NCBI RefSeq assembly: GCF_021917145.1
Contig: NC_061065.1
Span: 4,221,168 to 4,285,167 of the forward strand
Source of the DNA: Hypomesus transpacificus
Lineage: Eukaryota > Chordata > Actinopteri > Osmeriformes > Osmeridae
Direction of reading: 5' to 3'
Length of the DNA stretch: 64,000 nt
Shown here: positions 12,901 to 22,979 of the stretch, piece by piece
Layout: every line of letters begins with the position of its first letter
Position numbering within the stretch: the stretch's first letter is position 1
The notes under the pieces: generated by a model
Told to the model about the DNA's origin: nothing
What the model saw: the letters and a program-made list of their open reading frames with translations, nothing else
The model's database searches: none
Made by a program: the position numbers and the translations under genes

Positions 12901-12937
12901 AGCGCAGATGCTCCTGAACGAGTTCCCCAGCCACCAT
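6572..12937 (-). CDS. flvcr1: FLVCR1 major-facilitator transporter (complete, 9 coding exons)
   Basis: Exons in transcript order: 12266-12937, 11737-11881, 10193-10333, 9690-9757, 8858-8961, 8484-8594, 7305-7410, 6976-7087, 6572-6711. All junctions are GT-AG and phases join to 1599 bp, 532 residues plus stop; human FLVCR1 is 555. FLVCR1 is a 12-span plasma-membrane MFS carrier, first described as a haem exporter and later shown to carry choline and ethanolamine. Visible landmarks: a hydrophilic N-terminus of about 90 residues, then [16 protein letters not shown] (TM1), [21 protein letters not shown] across the exon 1-2 junction, the [10 protein letters not shown] loop in exon 3, [10 protein letters not shown] in exon 5 and GYLPLGFEF plus [14 protein letters not shown] in exon 7. 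The tail after ALIKSELKR is short and divergent. The start at 12937 sits in ATCATGG. Exon 3 has an unusual poly-C acceptor. Identity is close to certain; the exact C-terminus is slightly less so. Confidence 0.96.
6907..6969. repeat. (CT)n/(CA)n microsatellite
   Basis: A run of TC/CT repeats from 6907 to about 6954 is followed by a short CA run to 6969. It lies in flvcr1 intron 8, just downstream of exon 8 on the transcript strand. Confidence 0.9.
7640..8340 (-). mobile_element. LINE 3' fragment, RTE/Rex3-like, inside flvcr1 intron 6
   Basis: Two overlapping minus-strand frames (7749-8210 and 7633-7902) carry adjacent parts of a non-LTR reverse-transcriptase C-terminus: [41 protein letters not shown] and then [10 protein letters not shown]. 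The change of frame near 7830 shows a frameshift, so it is dead. The 3' end carries a short (CATC)n/(GATG)n tail at about 7655-7668, which fits RTE-clade Rex3 elements of fish. It is 5'-truncated and lies between flvcr1 exons 6 and 7 in the same orientation as the gene. Confidence 0.8.
8600..8645. repeat. (CA)n microsatellite
   Basis: Short CA-rich tract beginning right at the acceptor of flvcr1 exon 6. A related (GT)n tract is at 8819-8844 beside the exon 5 donor. Confidence 0.8.
10336..10362. repeat. 27-nt G/C homopolymer forming the flvcr1 exon 3 acceptor
   Basis: On the plus strand this is an unbroken run of 27 G. On the transcript strand it reads as C27 running directly into the AG at 10335-10334, so the pyrimidine tract of the exon 3 splice acceptor is a pure C homopolymer. 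The exon begins at 10333. Confidence 0.9.
10620..10765 (-). repeat. Dispersed repeat, copy 1 (inverted relative to copy 2 at 17.5 kb)
   Basis: The reverse complement of this stretch matches 17526-17665 through ACTATAAACACCGTCC, CTGACCTTCATG, GAGACTTTGCCAG and CTCTCCAGTCT, with local differences. The two copies are in opposite orientations, 7 kb apart. I do not recognise the family. Confidence 0.7.
11447..11616. repeat. Direct duplication of about 65 bp in flvcr1 intron 2
   Basis: GGACGTTAACCATAGGTCAA through GAAGTCATTTTCAATGTAT occurs at about 11447-11504 and again at about 11544-11616. In the second copy the phrase CCATAGGTCAATGA is itself doubled. No coding content. Confidence 0.8.
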
Positions 12938-14404
12938 GATGGTGATGCTGCGCCGACGCCGATTCCGAAAGACAGCGTAGCCGATTGAGGAAGTACGTTA
13001 TAAGTAAAGTAGGCTAGCTAGACCATACAAGATACAATTGACATGACTGAAATATGTAGGCTATTTCTCCATTTTAAAATACAAGTGTTATCTGTCAATG
13101 GGCTGATTCTTGTCAGATCTCTTCGTCAGTTTCATGATCTATTCGTTGAGTGCGTGTACCGCCTGCTTCCCTGCCTCGTATGCATGAGGGGCAGGGTAGT
13201 GCTAGCCTACTACCGCTCACACGCTGGTGGCACTGCGATGATGCCGACCAATCAGATCGTAGTGTATGGAAACAAATCAGTGACATATTTCGAATTTTAA
13301 AAGGCATTGAATGGCCTACTTAATATTAAAATGTACACACCAGCGAATTCATAGCATCAACATATTTCTCCCATATCCGATTTTGTTACCCTATCATAAC
13401 CTTAACGTTGCTGTGCGCCAGCGCGGTAGTAACCTACTTTATGATCGGTAGCAATATTATAGGACACCGTCAAACCCACACTGTTTTGCAAAGACGCATT
13501 CAGTAAAGTAGGCTATGTAAATAAAATATTTAGATAGGTTAGGCTGACAAATTGACATGATGAGTCACTTCAGCAAAGCAGTTTGTTAACTTCTCATTGG
13601 AAAACATAGCTAATTTAACTTATATTTTTTATTAATGAACACTTCCCTGACAGGCTAAATAAGTAGGTTTAGTAGTTAGTAGTTTTGGGATGTGTAGCCT
13701 ATCACAGAACAGTTCCACGAAAAGAAGGCGTCAAGGAGCCATGGAATTAGCCTCTGTCCGTAATCCTAATCTCCGTGGTCGGTTACAATCACTCTAGCAT
13801 CAGAGGCCGATTAAGAAATAAAACACACGTTTCTGCACCCTCTAACTCCTCTGCTCGTTCAAATTACGTGGTGAATATTTTTATTTTTGTTTGTAGGCCT
13901 ATCTATTTATAAACTAATAGCACATTACACGTGTCTTTCAAACGCAAACAAACGATCCTTTCCTATTCTATAAAAAGCTAAAACGTCATTTTTACTGTTG
14001 TCTTTAAGGACACCGATCACGTAAGAGTAACGAAAAGTTGGCAACATTTTGAACGAACTGAATAAAGACATCTCCACAAGCAAGTGTGTGCGTGTTCACG
14101 AGCAGGATATATTTCGGCAGGGAGTCGGTTTTCGGCACAACACCTGTCGACTTGTCGGACAAGTGCACTGATGCATATGGTTAGCCTTGTAGTTTTGCAC
14201 AATGGAAAATCTAGGACAAATCGACAGAACACCAGCACAATAATATCGCTCCATACTGCACACAACCACACTCATTTTGTCAGTAGCCTGTAACCCATAG
14301 CTCTCATGTTTCTGAATCCATGGTAACAAGACGCCACAAAAAGACGCTCCCCCTTGTTTTCCTTGACCACTGGTCGGTACTTGAAAAATACCTTAGTCCT
14401 AAAC
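12938..14404. other. Intergenic region, divergent flvcr1/spata45 upstream DNA
   Basis: This lies between the 5' ends of flvcr1 (-) and the spata45-like gene (+). The first 30 bases upstream of flvcr1 are GC-rich (CGCCGACGCCGATTCCG). Otherwise it is AT-rich with scattered short ORFs that show no domain. Nothing else is supported. Confidence 0.5.
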
Positions 14405-14644
14405 ATGGCACAATTCAAAAAGGAGGCATGGTTTGAGTTGAACATGAGGAGAGAGCCTTGGTGTCGGGTGGAGGCATATAGTCCCTGGCAAGGCGCTGAG
14501 AGGAGACATTTTGGCTGTCACCTGCAGGAAACATGCGACTTCAAGTCAACTGAGCATCGAACATCCTGTGTAGGATATTCTAACAAACACCGGGAAAGAA
14601 AACACTTCGAGGAGAGCAGTAAGCATTCCTATCACACGTCATAA
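14405..14644 (+). CDS. spata45: Probable SPATA45 orthologue (79 residues)
   Basis: The first ATG in this open frame is at 14405; upstream in-frame codons back to 14354 begin only with TTG. The predicted protein has 79 residues, small and basic, with no signal peptide or membrane segment. It shows the pattern ELNMRREPWCRVE, then RRHF near residue 34, and RERKHFEES near the end. I recall mammalian SPATA45 (about 98 residues, function unknown) as having a similar ELN-RES-C-VE block and paired RRHF-type motifs. In human, SPATA45 lies between FLVCR1 and TATDN3 on the opposite strand to both, exactly the position and orientation here. A possible donor (A|GTAAGC at 14619) could move the last residues to another exon. 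Similarity is recalled, not aligned, so position carries much of the weight. Confidence 0.62.
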   Translation: MAQFKKEAWFELNMRREPWCRVEAYSPWQGAERRHFGCHLQETCDFKSTEHRTSCVGYSNKHRERKHFEESSKHSYHTS

Positions 14645-15240
14645 GGAAGTTGTGTGTCAAAACTATTTTTAATATAGCCCTACATTTAATGTTTTCTCGG
14701 ATTGAAACGTATTTATTTCCCCTTCTTTTCAGACAAAGGGCACCTGGTTTGAATTATTGATAGGCAACATTCCTTCCACTTTGCCTGGAATATTTCTTAA
14801 ATAAATCACAATTTGCAATGATCGTTTTCACCTTTCTTTAGAAGTATTTCATTTCACTGTATAAATAGCCTGTAGTATACAACATTTCAGTCCCATTACA
14901 GGATTAGGTGTAGGCTACATATTACTGGAGCCGTTGTAAACGGACTCGGCTACTTGTGGGAACTGATCTTCTGGAAGAGCATGTTGTGTGACGTTAGCCT
15001 GGCTCTGCCCTCCTACGTACTTCCGCTCAATTTGGATTTTGCTTCTGTACTAGGTCTGGGATGTCGGTTCTGAAGTCAGTTTCCAGAAACAAATTTTTTG
15101 TAGGTCCAATCAGCGACCAGAGGGAGTGGCTGAGAACGATGACGTTAATGTCGTGCACTTGTTTGAGTAGTTCAGTAATGGCGGTGGAGAAAGATGCGAG
15201 CGAAACTATTCTGCGGTTGTGGAAACGCTGCCGAATATAG

Positions 15241-15369
15241 GTTAAAGCCGGAGCAAGAACATTCCTTGCTGAGTTTTGTTGGTGGCCATGATGTTGTGGC
15301 CCTCCTCCCCATGGGGTTCGGGAAAAGTTTGATTTTCCAGCTACGGCAGCTAGCTCCGTTACAGTAGTG
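15241..15369 (+). pseudogene. RecQ-like helicase fragment captured in element A
   Basis: The frame shows a conserved helicase N-terminal stretch: EQ near its start, then VVALLPMGFGKSLIFQL, ending at TAG (15367-15369). RecQ-family helicases are 3'-5' DNA unwinding ATPases; only the region around motif 0 and motif I is present, without the DExH box or later motifs. An upstream ATG (about 15178) lies in another frame, so translation would need a frameshift or splice. It resembles, but is not identical to, the fragment in element B. Confidence 0.7.
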
Positions 15370-15518
15370 GTGAAGGAGTTGGCTAAGGCGAACGCTTGCG
15401 ATTGGTTATGGCAAATCAGAGTGGCTCTGGGCGGATCCAATAGTTTTAAACTTCAACAGAGGACCCGCCTTCAAGGAATTTAACGTTTGTCAATCGAGAG
15501 ATCCCAGACCCTCTGTAC

Positions 15519-16275
15519 TAGTGATGTGTCGTTCGTGAACGATTCGTTCATTTTGAACGAATCCTTATAAGGACTCGGGAGTAACGAGTCCTCTCAACGA
15601 GTGATTCGTTCATTTCCCGACTCGGTCTTTCTACGAGTCTTTGGATCATTTTTCACGTGACCTGCATAGGCTCTGTAGCTAGAGGAAACGAACGATTCGT
15701 TCCTTTCCCGACTCGGTCTTTCTACGAGTCTTTGGATCATTTTTCACGTGACCTGTATAGGCTGTAGCAAGAAGAAACGAACGATTCGTTCCTTTCCCGA
15801 CTCGGTCTTTCTACGAGTCTTTGGATCATTTTTCACGTGACCTGCATAGGCTCTGTAGCTAGAGGAAACGAATGATTAGTTCCTTCCCCGACTCGGTCTT
15901 TCTACGAGTCTTTGGATCCTTTTTTCACGTGACCTGCATTGTATTTTTTAGTAGAGGAAACAGTTTCCTTATTCCCTTTCGCGTGGCCGCTGTTTTAGTA
16001 AGACGTGAATTAATGATATTCGCTCAAGTCATCATACTGACTGGTTTTGTTATTTTCACTTTACATTTACACTTACAGTTTAGTGCAGTGTAATTGTTTG
16101 ACGTGATAATTAAATGCTAGTGTGATAATACATGACCAAATCATACAAACTCATGATACATTATTTTAATGCAGGAATTTATTTTGAAATAGTATTTGCT
16201 GGTGCACATGTCATGCACTAACCTACAGTGGACGTATAGGGGCTATACATCCTTTGCAGTGGACGTATAGCCCCC

Positions 16276-16306
<31 letters not shown>

Positions 16307-16402
16307 TGAAATGAACAAATGACTCGAAAAAAGATTCGTTCATTTTACTGAACGAGATTCAAAGAACCGAATCAGTAAAAAGAACCGAACTTCCCATCAC
16401 TA
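15519..16402 (+). mobile_element. hAT-type nonautonomous element, copy 1, with internal tandem repeats
   Basis: The ends are TAGTGATGTG on the left and CCCATCACTA on the right, flanked by a perfect 8-bp duplication CTCTGTAC (15511-15518 and 16403-16410). Inside are four units of about 88-91 bp (about 15600-15950). Each carries a near-palindrome GAACGATTCGTTC, the phrase CCCGACTCGGTCTTTCTACG and the E-box-like core CACGTG. A pair of inverted phrases, GTGGACGTATAGGGGC and GTGGACGTATAGCCCCC, precedes a C29 run at 16278-16306. No transposase is encoded. A nearly identical copy is at 22980-23860. Confidence 0.92.
16278..16306. repeat. C29 homopolymer
   Basis: Uninterrupted cytosine run inside hAT copy 1. 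The matching run in copy 2 is C30 at 23735-23764. Confidence 0.95.
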
Positions 16403-16456
16403 CTCTGTACAAATGAAATGTACGAGGGTCTGGTTAGGACCAGGCTAGTGTGACGT

Positions 16457-17960
16457 GGCCTGCTGGACAGTCTGAGGCACCAGGCCCTTAACTTGGGTTA
16501 TGTATTCACACGACAAACGGACAGGGCTCATTCCTCATCTGTAGTGAGAGATGAAGAGATTGTGAAGTTCTCTGAAGACAATAATGTTGATGGTCATTTT
16601 GATAAAAAACAGTATAAACAGTTTTGACATTGGAGCTGGGGCACGTTAATGGAGGAATGATTCTAAGGGCCCTGGTCAGACAGGGGGCCCAGCAGAGCCC
16701 CATACATTCCTGTATGATTTCAATTTTGGGGCTCAGAGTACAATTTAGCCAGGGGGCCCAGAAACTCTAGCGGCGCCCTTTGCATGGGAGTACACATTTG
16801 TTTGTTCCAGCAATAGAGTACTGCACAGTAATAGGAGCTTTTTTGATATATGGGCTACTTTGAGAATAAAGATGATTGCTATATTGTTGATGGTATGTAA
16901 TACGAGTGTCTCTCTTATCAAACATGGTCAGGCACAATCTTTTCTGTCAATTATTGCACATCTATATAATAACACATAAGCAAAGCAGTAACACCGTATC
17001 TGGTCTAACACAGTGTAAAGAGTATGACAACAGTATGACACAAGTTAGTTTATTTACATACCATTGTGACATGGTTATACAAGAAAAATGATAACAGGGG
17101 TAAGGTTCAGTACAGAAGGCCTGGGACATTTCTTTTTTTTATTGTGTCCATGTTCAAAACTACAGCTATATATTTCTACAGAAATACATCCTAAGCTGTT
17201 TCAGTAAAATATTATATAACCAGGGTCCTTGTGCTTACTGCCTGGCTATGTCCCGTGCCTGAATACAAACGTATAAAAGCTACATAAACCTAATCAGTGA
17301 CAACATTCCGTGTGCGTAAGACAGCAGAGGGAATGGCTGAAAGAACTCCTAACAGTTTGTCAGTGCAATTCCACCTTCTTCACTATCAATATATTATGTT
17401 TTATTATCCATTCATATAAAAGTAATTTACTATATTTGGATGACAGTCACATGTCTGATGTTGTATCCTCCTGCCTATAATAACAAACAACAATTGGCTG
17501 TATGTTATCTTAGTTTTTCTCTATCAACTATAAACACCGTCCCCTGACCTTCATGCCTGAAAGAGACTTTGCCAGTCTCTGGGCATTTTTATGTCGAGTT
17601 GTTTGAAAACTCTCTCCAGTCTACATATTGCTAAATAGGCCTAATTATAAAACCCAGACCCTCAACTGACCGTAGTCATTCCATTCCTGAAGAGATTCCA
17701 GAAATGTGTTCATCACCTTACCATGGCCTATCCTTAAGTACTAGCACTGTGTTTTGAGAAGAAGGCAGAGACAGGAGGTAAGAGAACAAGGAGACATTGT
17801 TGAGACTCCAGCCATTCCTTCATTATGACTGTCCACCTAAAGGGGTTCATCCCAACACCTGGTTACTGTGTGTGTCCAACACTGGGGAAATATTATATTT
17901 CTATTCTAAGGTGATGAAAGGAAATGTGTTCGTTGATATGTTTGTTTGTTGTTTGTTTGT
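16457..17960. other. Non-genic stretch downstream of tatdn3
   Basis: No supported gene. I searched the minus strand for the missing 3' exons of tatdn3 and did not find them. It contains copy 2 of the dispersed repeat at 17526-17665. Confidence 0.5.
17526..17665 (+). repeat. Dispersed repeat, copy 2
   Basis: Inverted partner of 10620-10765, sharing ACTATAAACACCGTCC, CTGACCTTCATG, GAGACTTTGCCAG and CTCTCCAGTCT. Family not recognised. Confidence 0.7.
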
Positions 17961-18066
17961 TACATTTAGTCATTTAGCAGACGCTCTTATCCAGAGCGAC
18001 TTACAGTAAGTACAGGGACATTCCCCCCGAGGCAAGTAGGATGAAGTGCCTTGCCCAAGGACACAA
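17961..18066 (+). repeat. Common teleost interspersed repeat (TTTAGCAGACGCTC family)
   Basis: The phrases CATTTAGCAGACGCTCTTAT, CCAGAGCGACTTACAGTAAG, GGACATTCCCCCCGAGGCAA and TGCCTTGCCCAAGGACACAA are those of a very abundant fish repeat. The version with GGACATTCCCCCCGAGG is one I associate with smelt-like fishes. I cannot assign its class firmly. Confidence 0.75.
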
Positions 18067-18233
18067 CGTCATTTTGCACGTCTGATTACTAGCCCGATTA
18101 CTAGCCCCCCCCCGATTCCCGCTCAGCCATCTGACTCCCCTGTTAGTCTCCTGTTTGTTACCTCCCTCACTCCCTCCTGCTTCCTTTCATCTTATTCTGA
18201 TAGCAAGTGTGGCTCCCGACCCACCTGTGTGTT

Positions 18234-18252
18234 GGGGGGGGGGGGGGGGGGG
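18234..18252. repeat. G19 homopolymer beside a tatdn3 exon remnant
   Basis: Nineteen Gs on the plus strand, directly following (in minus-strand reading) the last recognisable codons of the tatdn3 fragment at 18253-18323. Confidence 0.95.
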
Positions 18253-18985
18253 CAAGGACAAGAGGTCCTCCAGGGCCACGGAGGGACGCCCTGCAAAGTT
18301 ATGCAACAGAGCTCGGCTGACACCTGAGAAGGACAGCCCCACCAACAAGACTTCAGAAAGCCCCTCACATCATCACCCCTCCCTCCGCTACCCTCCCCTC
18401 TTTCTTCCCGACATGTGTGTTTCATAAGGCCAAAATCTAGGAACCGTGAAGTACAGTCTATGATGTGAATCACAAGCCATTCAACTAGTGACACAAGAAA
18501 AAAATGTTTTATTAGTTAAGCGCCCCTGACAGTGATTTGATCTACGATCTTAATGTTGTTTAGTCTGATGTCTGAGGCTTGCTCCTTAAGACTATGGTGA
18601 CCTTTGCAGCTGATCTATAGTGTACATTCCTGAGGGGAGACAGATTAGATACAGCCAACTGTATTGAAGGAAAAATGGAAACGTGTCAAGGACACACTAG
18701 ATATGCAGTTTCAGAAAAACATTCAGTGCTCAGCCTGGTTTTACTCCACAATAACAGCTCCTATGTCTTGACATGTCACCCAACTCTCTGAAACCAACAC
18801 CAACAGCAGCCCCAGTAAACAGATCTGAATGTGGGTACTTACTCAAGCAGGTCCAGCTCCTTGGCTATCTGGAGCTGTCGGGTGAACACAGACAGCTGTC
18901 CCTCTCTCTGCCGGGCCTTGGGGCAGAACCATGGAGTTAAATCTAGTCCTATCTGGAACTGTTACTGTAAACCAGTTAGTAATGT

Positions 18986-19260
18986 TTTTATTAGGAGGAA
19001 TAGTTACCCCAGAACATTGCCTAGGAGCAATCGTTACCCCAAAACTGATTAACTGGAATAGCTACCAAAGGACACTGACTGAGTAATAGTTACCCCAGGA
19101 TTCTAACAAGGAGGAATACTTACCCCAGAATACTGACAGGAGAAAGATTACCCCAGAATACTGACAGGAATAATTTTACAGCAGAATACAGACTAGTTGG
19201 AATATTACACCAGAAATTGCTGACTAGAGGGAATAATTACTCCACAACATACAAACACAT
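18986..19260. repeat. Minisatellite, about 30-bp units (ATAGTTACCCCAGAA)
   Basis: Units resembling ACTGACTAGGAGGAATAGTT followed by ACCCCAGAAT repeat eight or more times with drift, in a tatdn3 intron. The matching array is at 25108-25435. Confidence 0.75.
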
Positions 19261-19680
19261 GAGTTATAGTAACTCCATGTATACCATTGTTATAATCTTT
19301 CATTTTCAATCCGATTGTTATAATCTCTTCACTTTTATGCCAACAGTACAGCATTGATCAGTTCAAGCTCTATCACCTTAACCAGCTGAACATACCCTAG
19401 AGCAGTAGCTTGAGAAGTATTTTAGTCCTCACTTGAGATTGGCTTTCCGAATCCCCTCTACAACCTGTGAAAAAATAAACAGTTGAGTCCTCCTGCCGGG
19501 ACTGTGGTGCTACGCTGTTCTGTGGTCCCCCAGCCCTGGATAGGATGGACTCCAACACATGGGGCCACCAGGTCAGGGTATCTAGGAAAACAGTGATAAG
19601 ACTCAACTCAGAGGGAACATTTTTGGAAAGTAGTTTGCTTTTGTCTCATCTTACTACACAACCAGAAAAACATCTCCCTA
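18986..19680. repeat. Internal duplication in tatdn3, partner of 25108-25855
   Basis: Shares with 25108-25855 an array of GGAGGAATAGTTACCCCAGA-type units, then GTACAGCATTGATCAGTTCA, the small VVE exon, the YPD exon, and CTACTGAAAATATACCTGCT. The 110-bp IGLD exon, the VVE exon and the YPD exon are therefore each present twice in the locus. Confidence 0.85.
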
Positions 19681-21164
19681 CTGAAAATATACCTGCTGTC
19701 AGAGAAATTGAACCGTATCAAGGACATGCTAAATATTCTGATGAAAGACATTCAGTGCTAAACCTGGTTATACTCCACAATAACAGCTCCTGTGTCTTGA
19801 AATGTCACCCAACTCTCTGAACCCAACACTAACTGCAGCCCCATTAAACAGATCTGAATGTGGGTACTTACAAAGGCAGGTCCAGCTCCTTGGCTATCTG
19901 GAGCTGTCGGGTGAACACAGACAGCTGTCCCTCTCTCTGCTGGGCCTTGGGGCAGAACCATGGAGTGAAGTCTAGTCCTATCTGGAACCACAGGGAAGTT
20001 TCAACATTCTTAAAACAGGACCTTTGAACTTCACCTCAGTTAATCCTAAGTAACACTTACTAAGTATAATGCTTAGTAAGTATTACTGAGTAACACATTT
20101 AGTAATACTAAATGTACTAAACATACTCAATATTACAAAACATTTTGTGATATTTAGCTTTTGAAAGGGTATCGTCGGGTATTACGACTGTAGTAGAGTT
20201 ATCAGGGATGCAGTCACTTATAGAAACAACCCAGTAATACTGGCAATTAAATTTGACAACTCTACGCTACTTGGCCACAGGGAAAATGCAGCTATGCAGC
20301 ACAGATGAACTAGGTATATCTCAGTCATCCGTCAGTAGAACATAACATTGTATCAAACCATAGGCCCTCTGCAGACCCCACATCGACCATTCATACGGCT
20401 GTCTTAATGCACCGCTATTTGTTTACGAGATGCACATGTAGAGACTAACAATTAGCTAAACATATACTTGTGTAATTAGTGACACTTAACCTACAATGAA
20501 CATCTTTATTCGCATATGGCATTGTTTATATTTAAAAACTTTACATATAGCAACATAATACCTCGTTCTACAATATTTTTATGAGATCCATCCCCTATTA
20601 GCCAATCACTGTGGACATAGTTGGTAAGATTGTTGACAAGTCAAGTCAATTTTATTTATCCCACTTGGGGAAATTAGTTTGTAGACAGATATTAAAACAC
20701 ATTCAATCCATCATAAATACTACATAAACAGCATACCTGACACCACACAGAGACAACAACACAATACAATACAGTACAGTACAAGGATCAATTCATATTG
20801 AAACCCAGAAATAAGCTCCGTCAATAAATACTTAGTGCCATTCATTTATGCAAATGTAGCCTCCCAATAGCAAAACAAACAAGTCCCCAAGTCTTTTAGT
20901 TCTGTGGGTCGAAACTCTATACCTTCTTCCTGAAGGCAAGAGCTCAAACTCCCCCTTCAGGGAATGGTCAGTACAAGCCAATATGGCCTGAATCTTCCTT
21001 ACGACCTGCCTAAAATAAAGCTCAGAGAGCTGAACTTGGTTCAAGCAGGAGGACTCAGTGGTGTTATTTACTTGATACTTTATTTCACACGATACAATCA
21101 TTATTGTAATACTTGAATTTGGCATATATGGTTGTGCTCGCAGCGGCTCCCTGCCGCACCCAAC

Positions 21165-21250
21165 TGAGGCACCGTGTCTCCCGAGGCACCGTGTCTCCCG
21201 AGGCACCGTGTCTCCCGAGGCACCGTGTCTCCCGAGGCACCGTGTCTCGA
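21165..21250. repeat. Minisatellite, five 17-bp units
   Basis: GAGGCACCGTGTCTCCC (17 bp) repeats five times almost without change between 21165 and 21250. Confidence 0.93.
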
Positions 21251-22605
21251 CATCCGGGCAGAGAGCAGCGAACGAATTCCCCCTGAGAAAGAAGAACACA
21301 GACAAAGGGCGGATACCGGGGAGGCGGAGGCCGCAGGAAGACTGAGAGCGTCTGTGTCACACTAGCAATGCAAGTGCCGGGATCCCTGCTATTTACCCGC
21401 TATTAGGAAGTTGTGTCCTGATGCTTGATATGACGAGTTAATGTGACGCGCTAGGTGTCGCGTCTCCTGCATGAACCAACTCCGCTTGATTTACCCCAAT
21501 TACTTTACTGGCCACTCTGACAAGCCGATCAAGCCTGTTCTTATCAGCCAGATTCTGATTCCCAAACCACAACACAAAAGGTCAGTACCAACTCAATAAA
21601 CGTTCTATAAAACAGTCATCATTTTGGTGCACACCTTAAAATAGTTCATTTTTTTCAGGAAACAGAGACTTTGCTGTACCTTCTTAGAAATGGCTTCTGT
21701 GTTCGTCTGAAACCACAGACTGTTATCAAACACAGTACCCAAATATTTATAATTCTCAACCAAATCAATCTCAATCCCCTCAATAGTTGAGGATACCATT
21801 AACTCTCACACACTGTGATCTTTCTGTCATAAAGTCTAATATCCATCCAATAATATTAATATCGAGATTGAAGTCAGAGAGAAGTTTCTCTACTAGCAAG
21901 TGTGGTTGAATAGTGTTAAAAGCAGAAGACAAATCAATGACCAGAAGTCTGGCATGAGTTAGTGGGCCCTCAAGGTGATGATACAAGCTGTTCAGCAGCA
22001 TCACAGAGGCATCCTCAACACCCCTACCAGCTCTATGAGCAAACTGCAGAGGATCCAGAGAACCCTGGATGTGCTGCCTAACAGACCGTCCCACCACCTT
22101 TTCTAAAACCTTCATTAGTAAAGATGTACGTTTTGTACACTTAAGCCTAGTTTATACTTTTGTCGCCGACACTTTTGAAATGGTCGCCGACGAAAAAAAA
22201 GTGTTGCTCAGGCTGCTGCATTTATACTTCGGCAAACAGTCGCTTGTGCTCAAAGTTCGCGTGACATAAACAGAATCATTTTACCGTTACATTCATAGCT
22301 ATGGTTACATTGTTTACGCTTTGTAGCCTAGGTGATCGATCGGAGAAAATGGCTGTAGCTAATTTTGAGAGGCATTATAAAGGTAGCCTGGCTGCCAGCC
22401 CAACTTCTCCCCGCCCAAAAGAAATTTGTTCGGGAAATTGGGTCTGGAGGGTCTCGTATTGGGGACCAACTACAGAAAAACAGAATCTGGGCGAACCAAT
22501 GAAATTGCCAGGGCGGGCTTTATACGATGATGGACAGATGATCAACAGTAACGTAATCACCTACGTAACAAAAGAGCGCTTAAGTTGAATTCGTTTTGAA
22601 CAAAC

Positions 22606-22803
22606 ATGGCTACCGCTGGAGATCTGGGATGTTGTGATTCTGCCATCGAGTCTGTTTTAGAAGACATCGACAGCGCATTAATTTTGAAAGAGGAACAGAG
22701 AGACGCAATCAAGGCATTTGTCGATGGAAAATATGTTTTTGCCGTCCTTCCTACGGGATTCGGTAAAAGTTTAATTTATCAGCTGGCCCCGATGGAGTTG
22801 TAA
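22606..22803 (+). CDS. Truncated RecQ-like helicase N-terminal fragment (65 residues) in element B
   Basis: This is an intact short ORF starting ATGGCTACC. It shows LKEEQRDAIKAFVDGK followed by FAVLPTGFGKSLIYQL, i.e. the Q-motif-like EQ and Walker A GFGKS of RecQ helicases, and stops six codons later (APMEL). Motif II (DExH) and the rest of the helicase are absent, so unwinding activity is not expected. In structure it is a captured 5' exon or a decayed element protein. Whether it is translated is unknown. Element A has a related fragment. Confidence 0.65.
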   Translation: MATAGDLGCCDSAIESVLEDIDSALILKEEQRDAIKAFVDGKYVFAVLPTGFGKSLIYQLAPMEL

Positions 22804-22979
22804 TCCTAAACGGAGAACTTCGTATATGCATTGCCCTTTATTGTTTCGCTCAAAAAGGTTGACCGTGTGAACAAGTACTCTCCCTACCCTTAAATTAATT
22901 TTACAACACCGGCAAAAATCGTTTGTATTCATTCTTCAAGCATACTTCAAGTCTGCTTGTAGTTTAGTTCTGTTGACAA

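Larger units (their letters stand above)
14995..16447 (+). mobile_element. Element A: TAGCCTGG-ended transposon with 9-bp TSD and RecQ-like fragment
   Basis: The ends are TAGCCTGGCT on the left and CCAGGCTA on the right, flanked by a perfect 9-bp direct repeat GTGTGACGT (14986-14994 and 16448-16456). It is 1453 bp including a nested 884-bp hAT copy plus its 8-bp duplication; without those it is about 561 bp. On the plus strand, about 15241-15369 reads as a frame beginning LKPEQEHSLLSFV and continuing ALLPMGFGKSLIFQL before a stop. This is the start of a RecQ-type helicase core: a Q-motif-like glutamine and a Walker A (GFGKS). A 9-bp duplication suggests a Mutator-like or similar superfamily, but I cannot assign it firmly. 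Nonautonomous. Confidence 0.82.
18660..19990. repeat. Internal duplication in tatdn3, intron 5 to exon GLD block
   Basis: About 18660-18960 and 19650-19990 share CATTCAGTGCT, ACTCCACAATAACAGCTCCT, GTCACCCAACTCTCTGAA and the whole 110-bp IGLD exon (18843-18952 and 19872-19981). Both copies are in the same orientation. The junction of the duplication lies between 19581 and about 19650. Confidence 0.85.

Noticed and set aside
17961-18066. Considered as a tRNA gene because of its SINE-like look
   Set aside because: No A/B-box pair or cloverleaf could be made out; the sequence matches a known abundant fish repeat instead.
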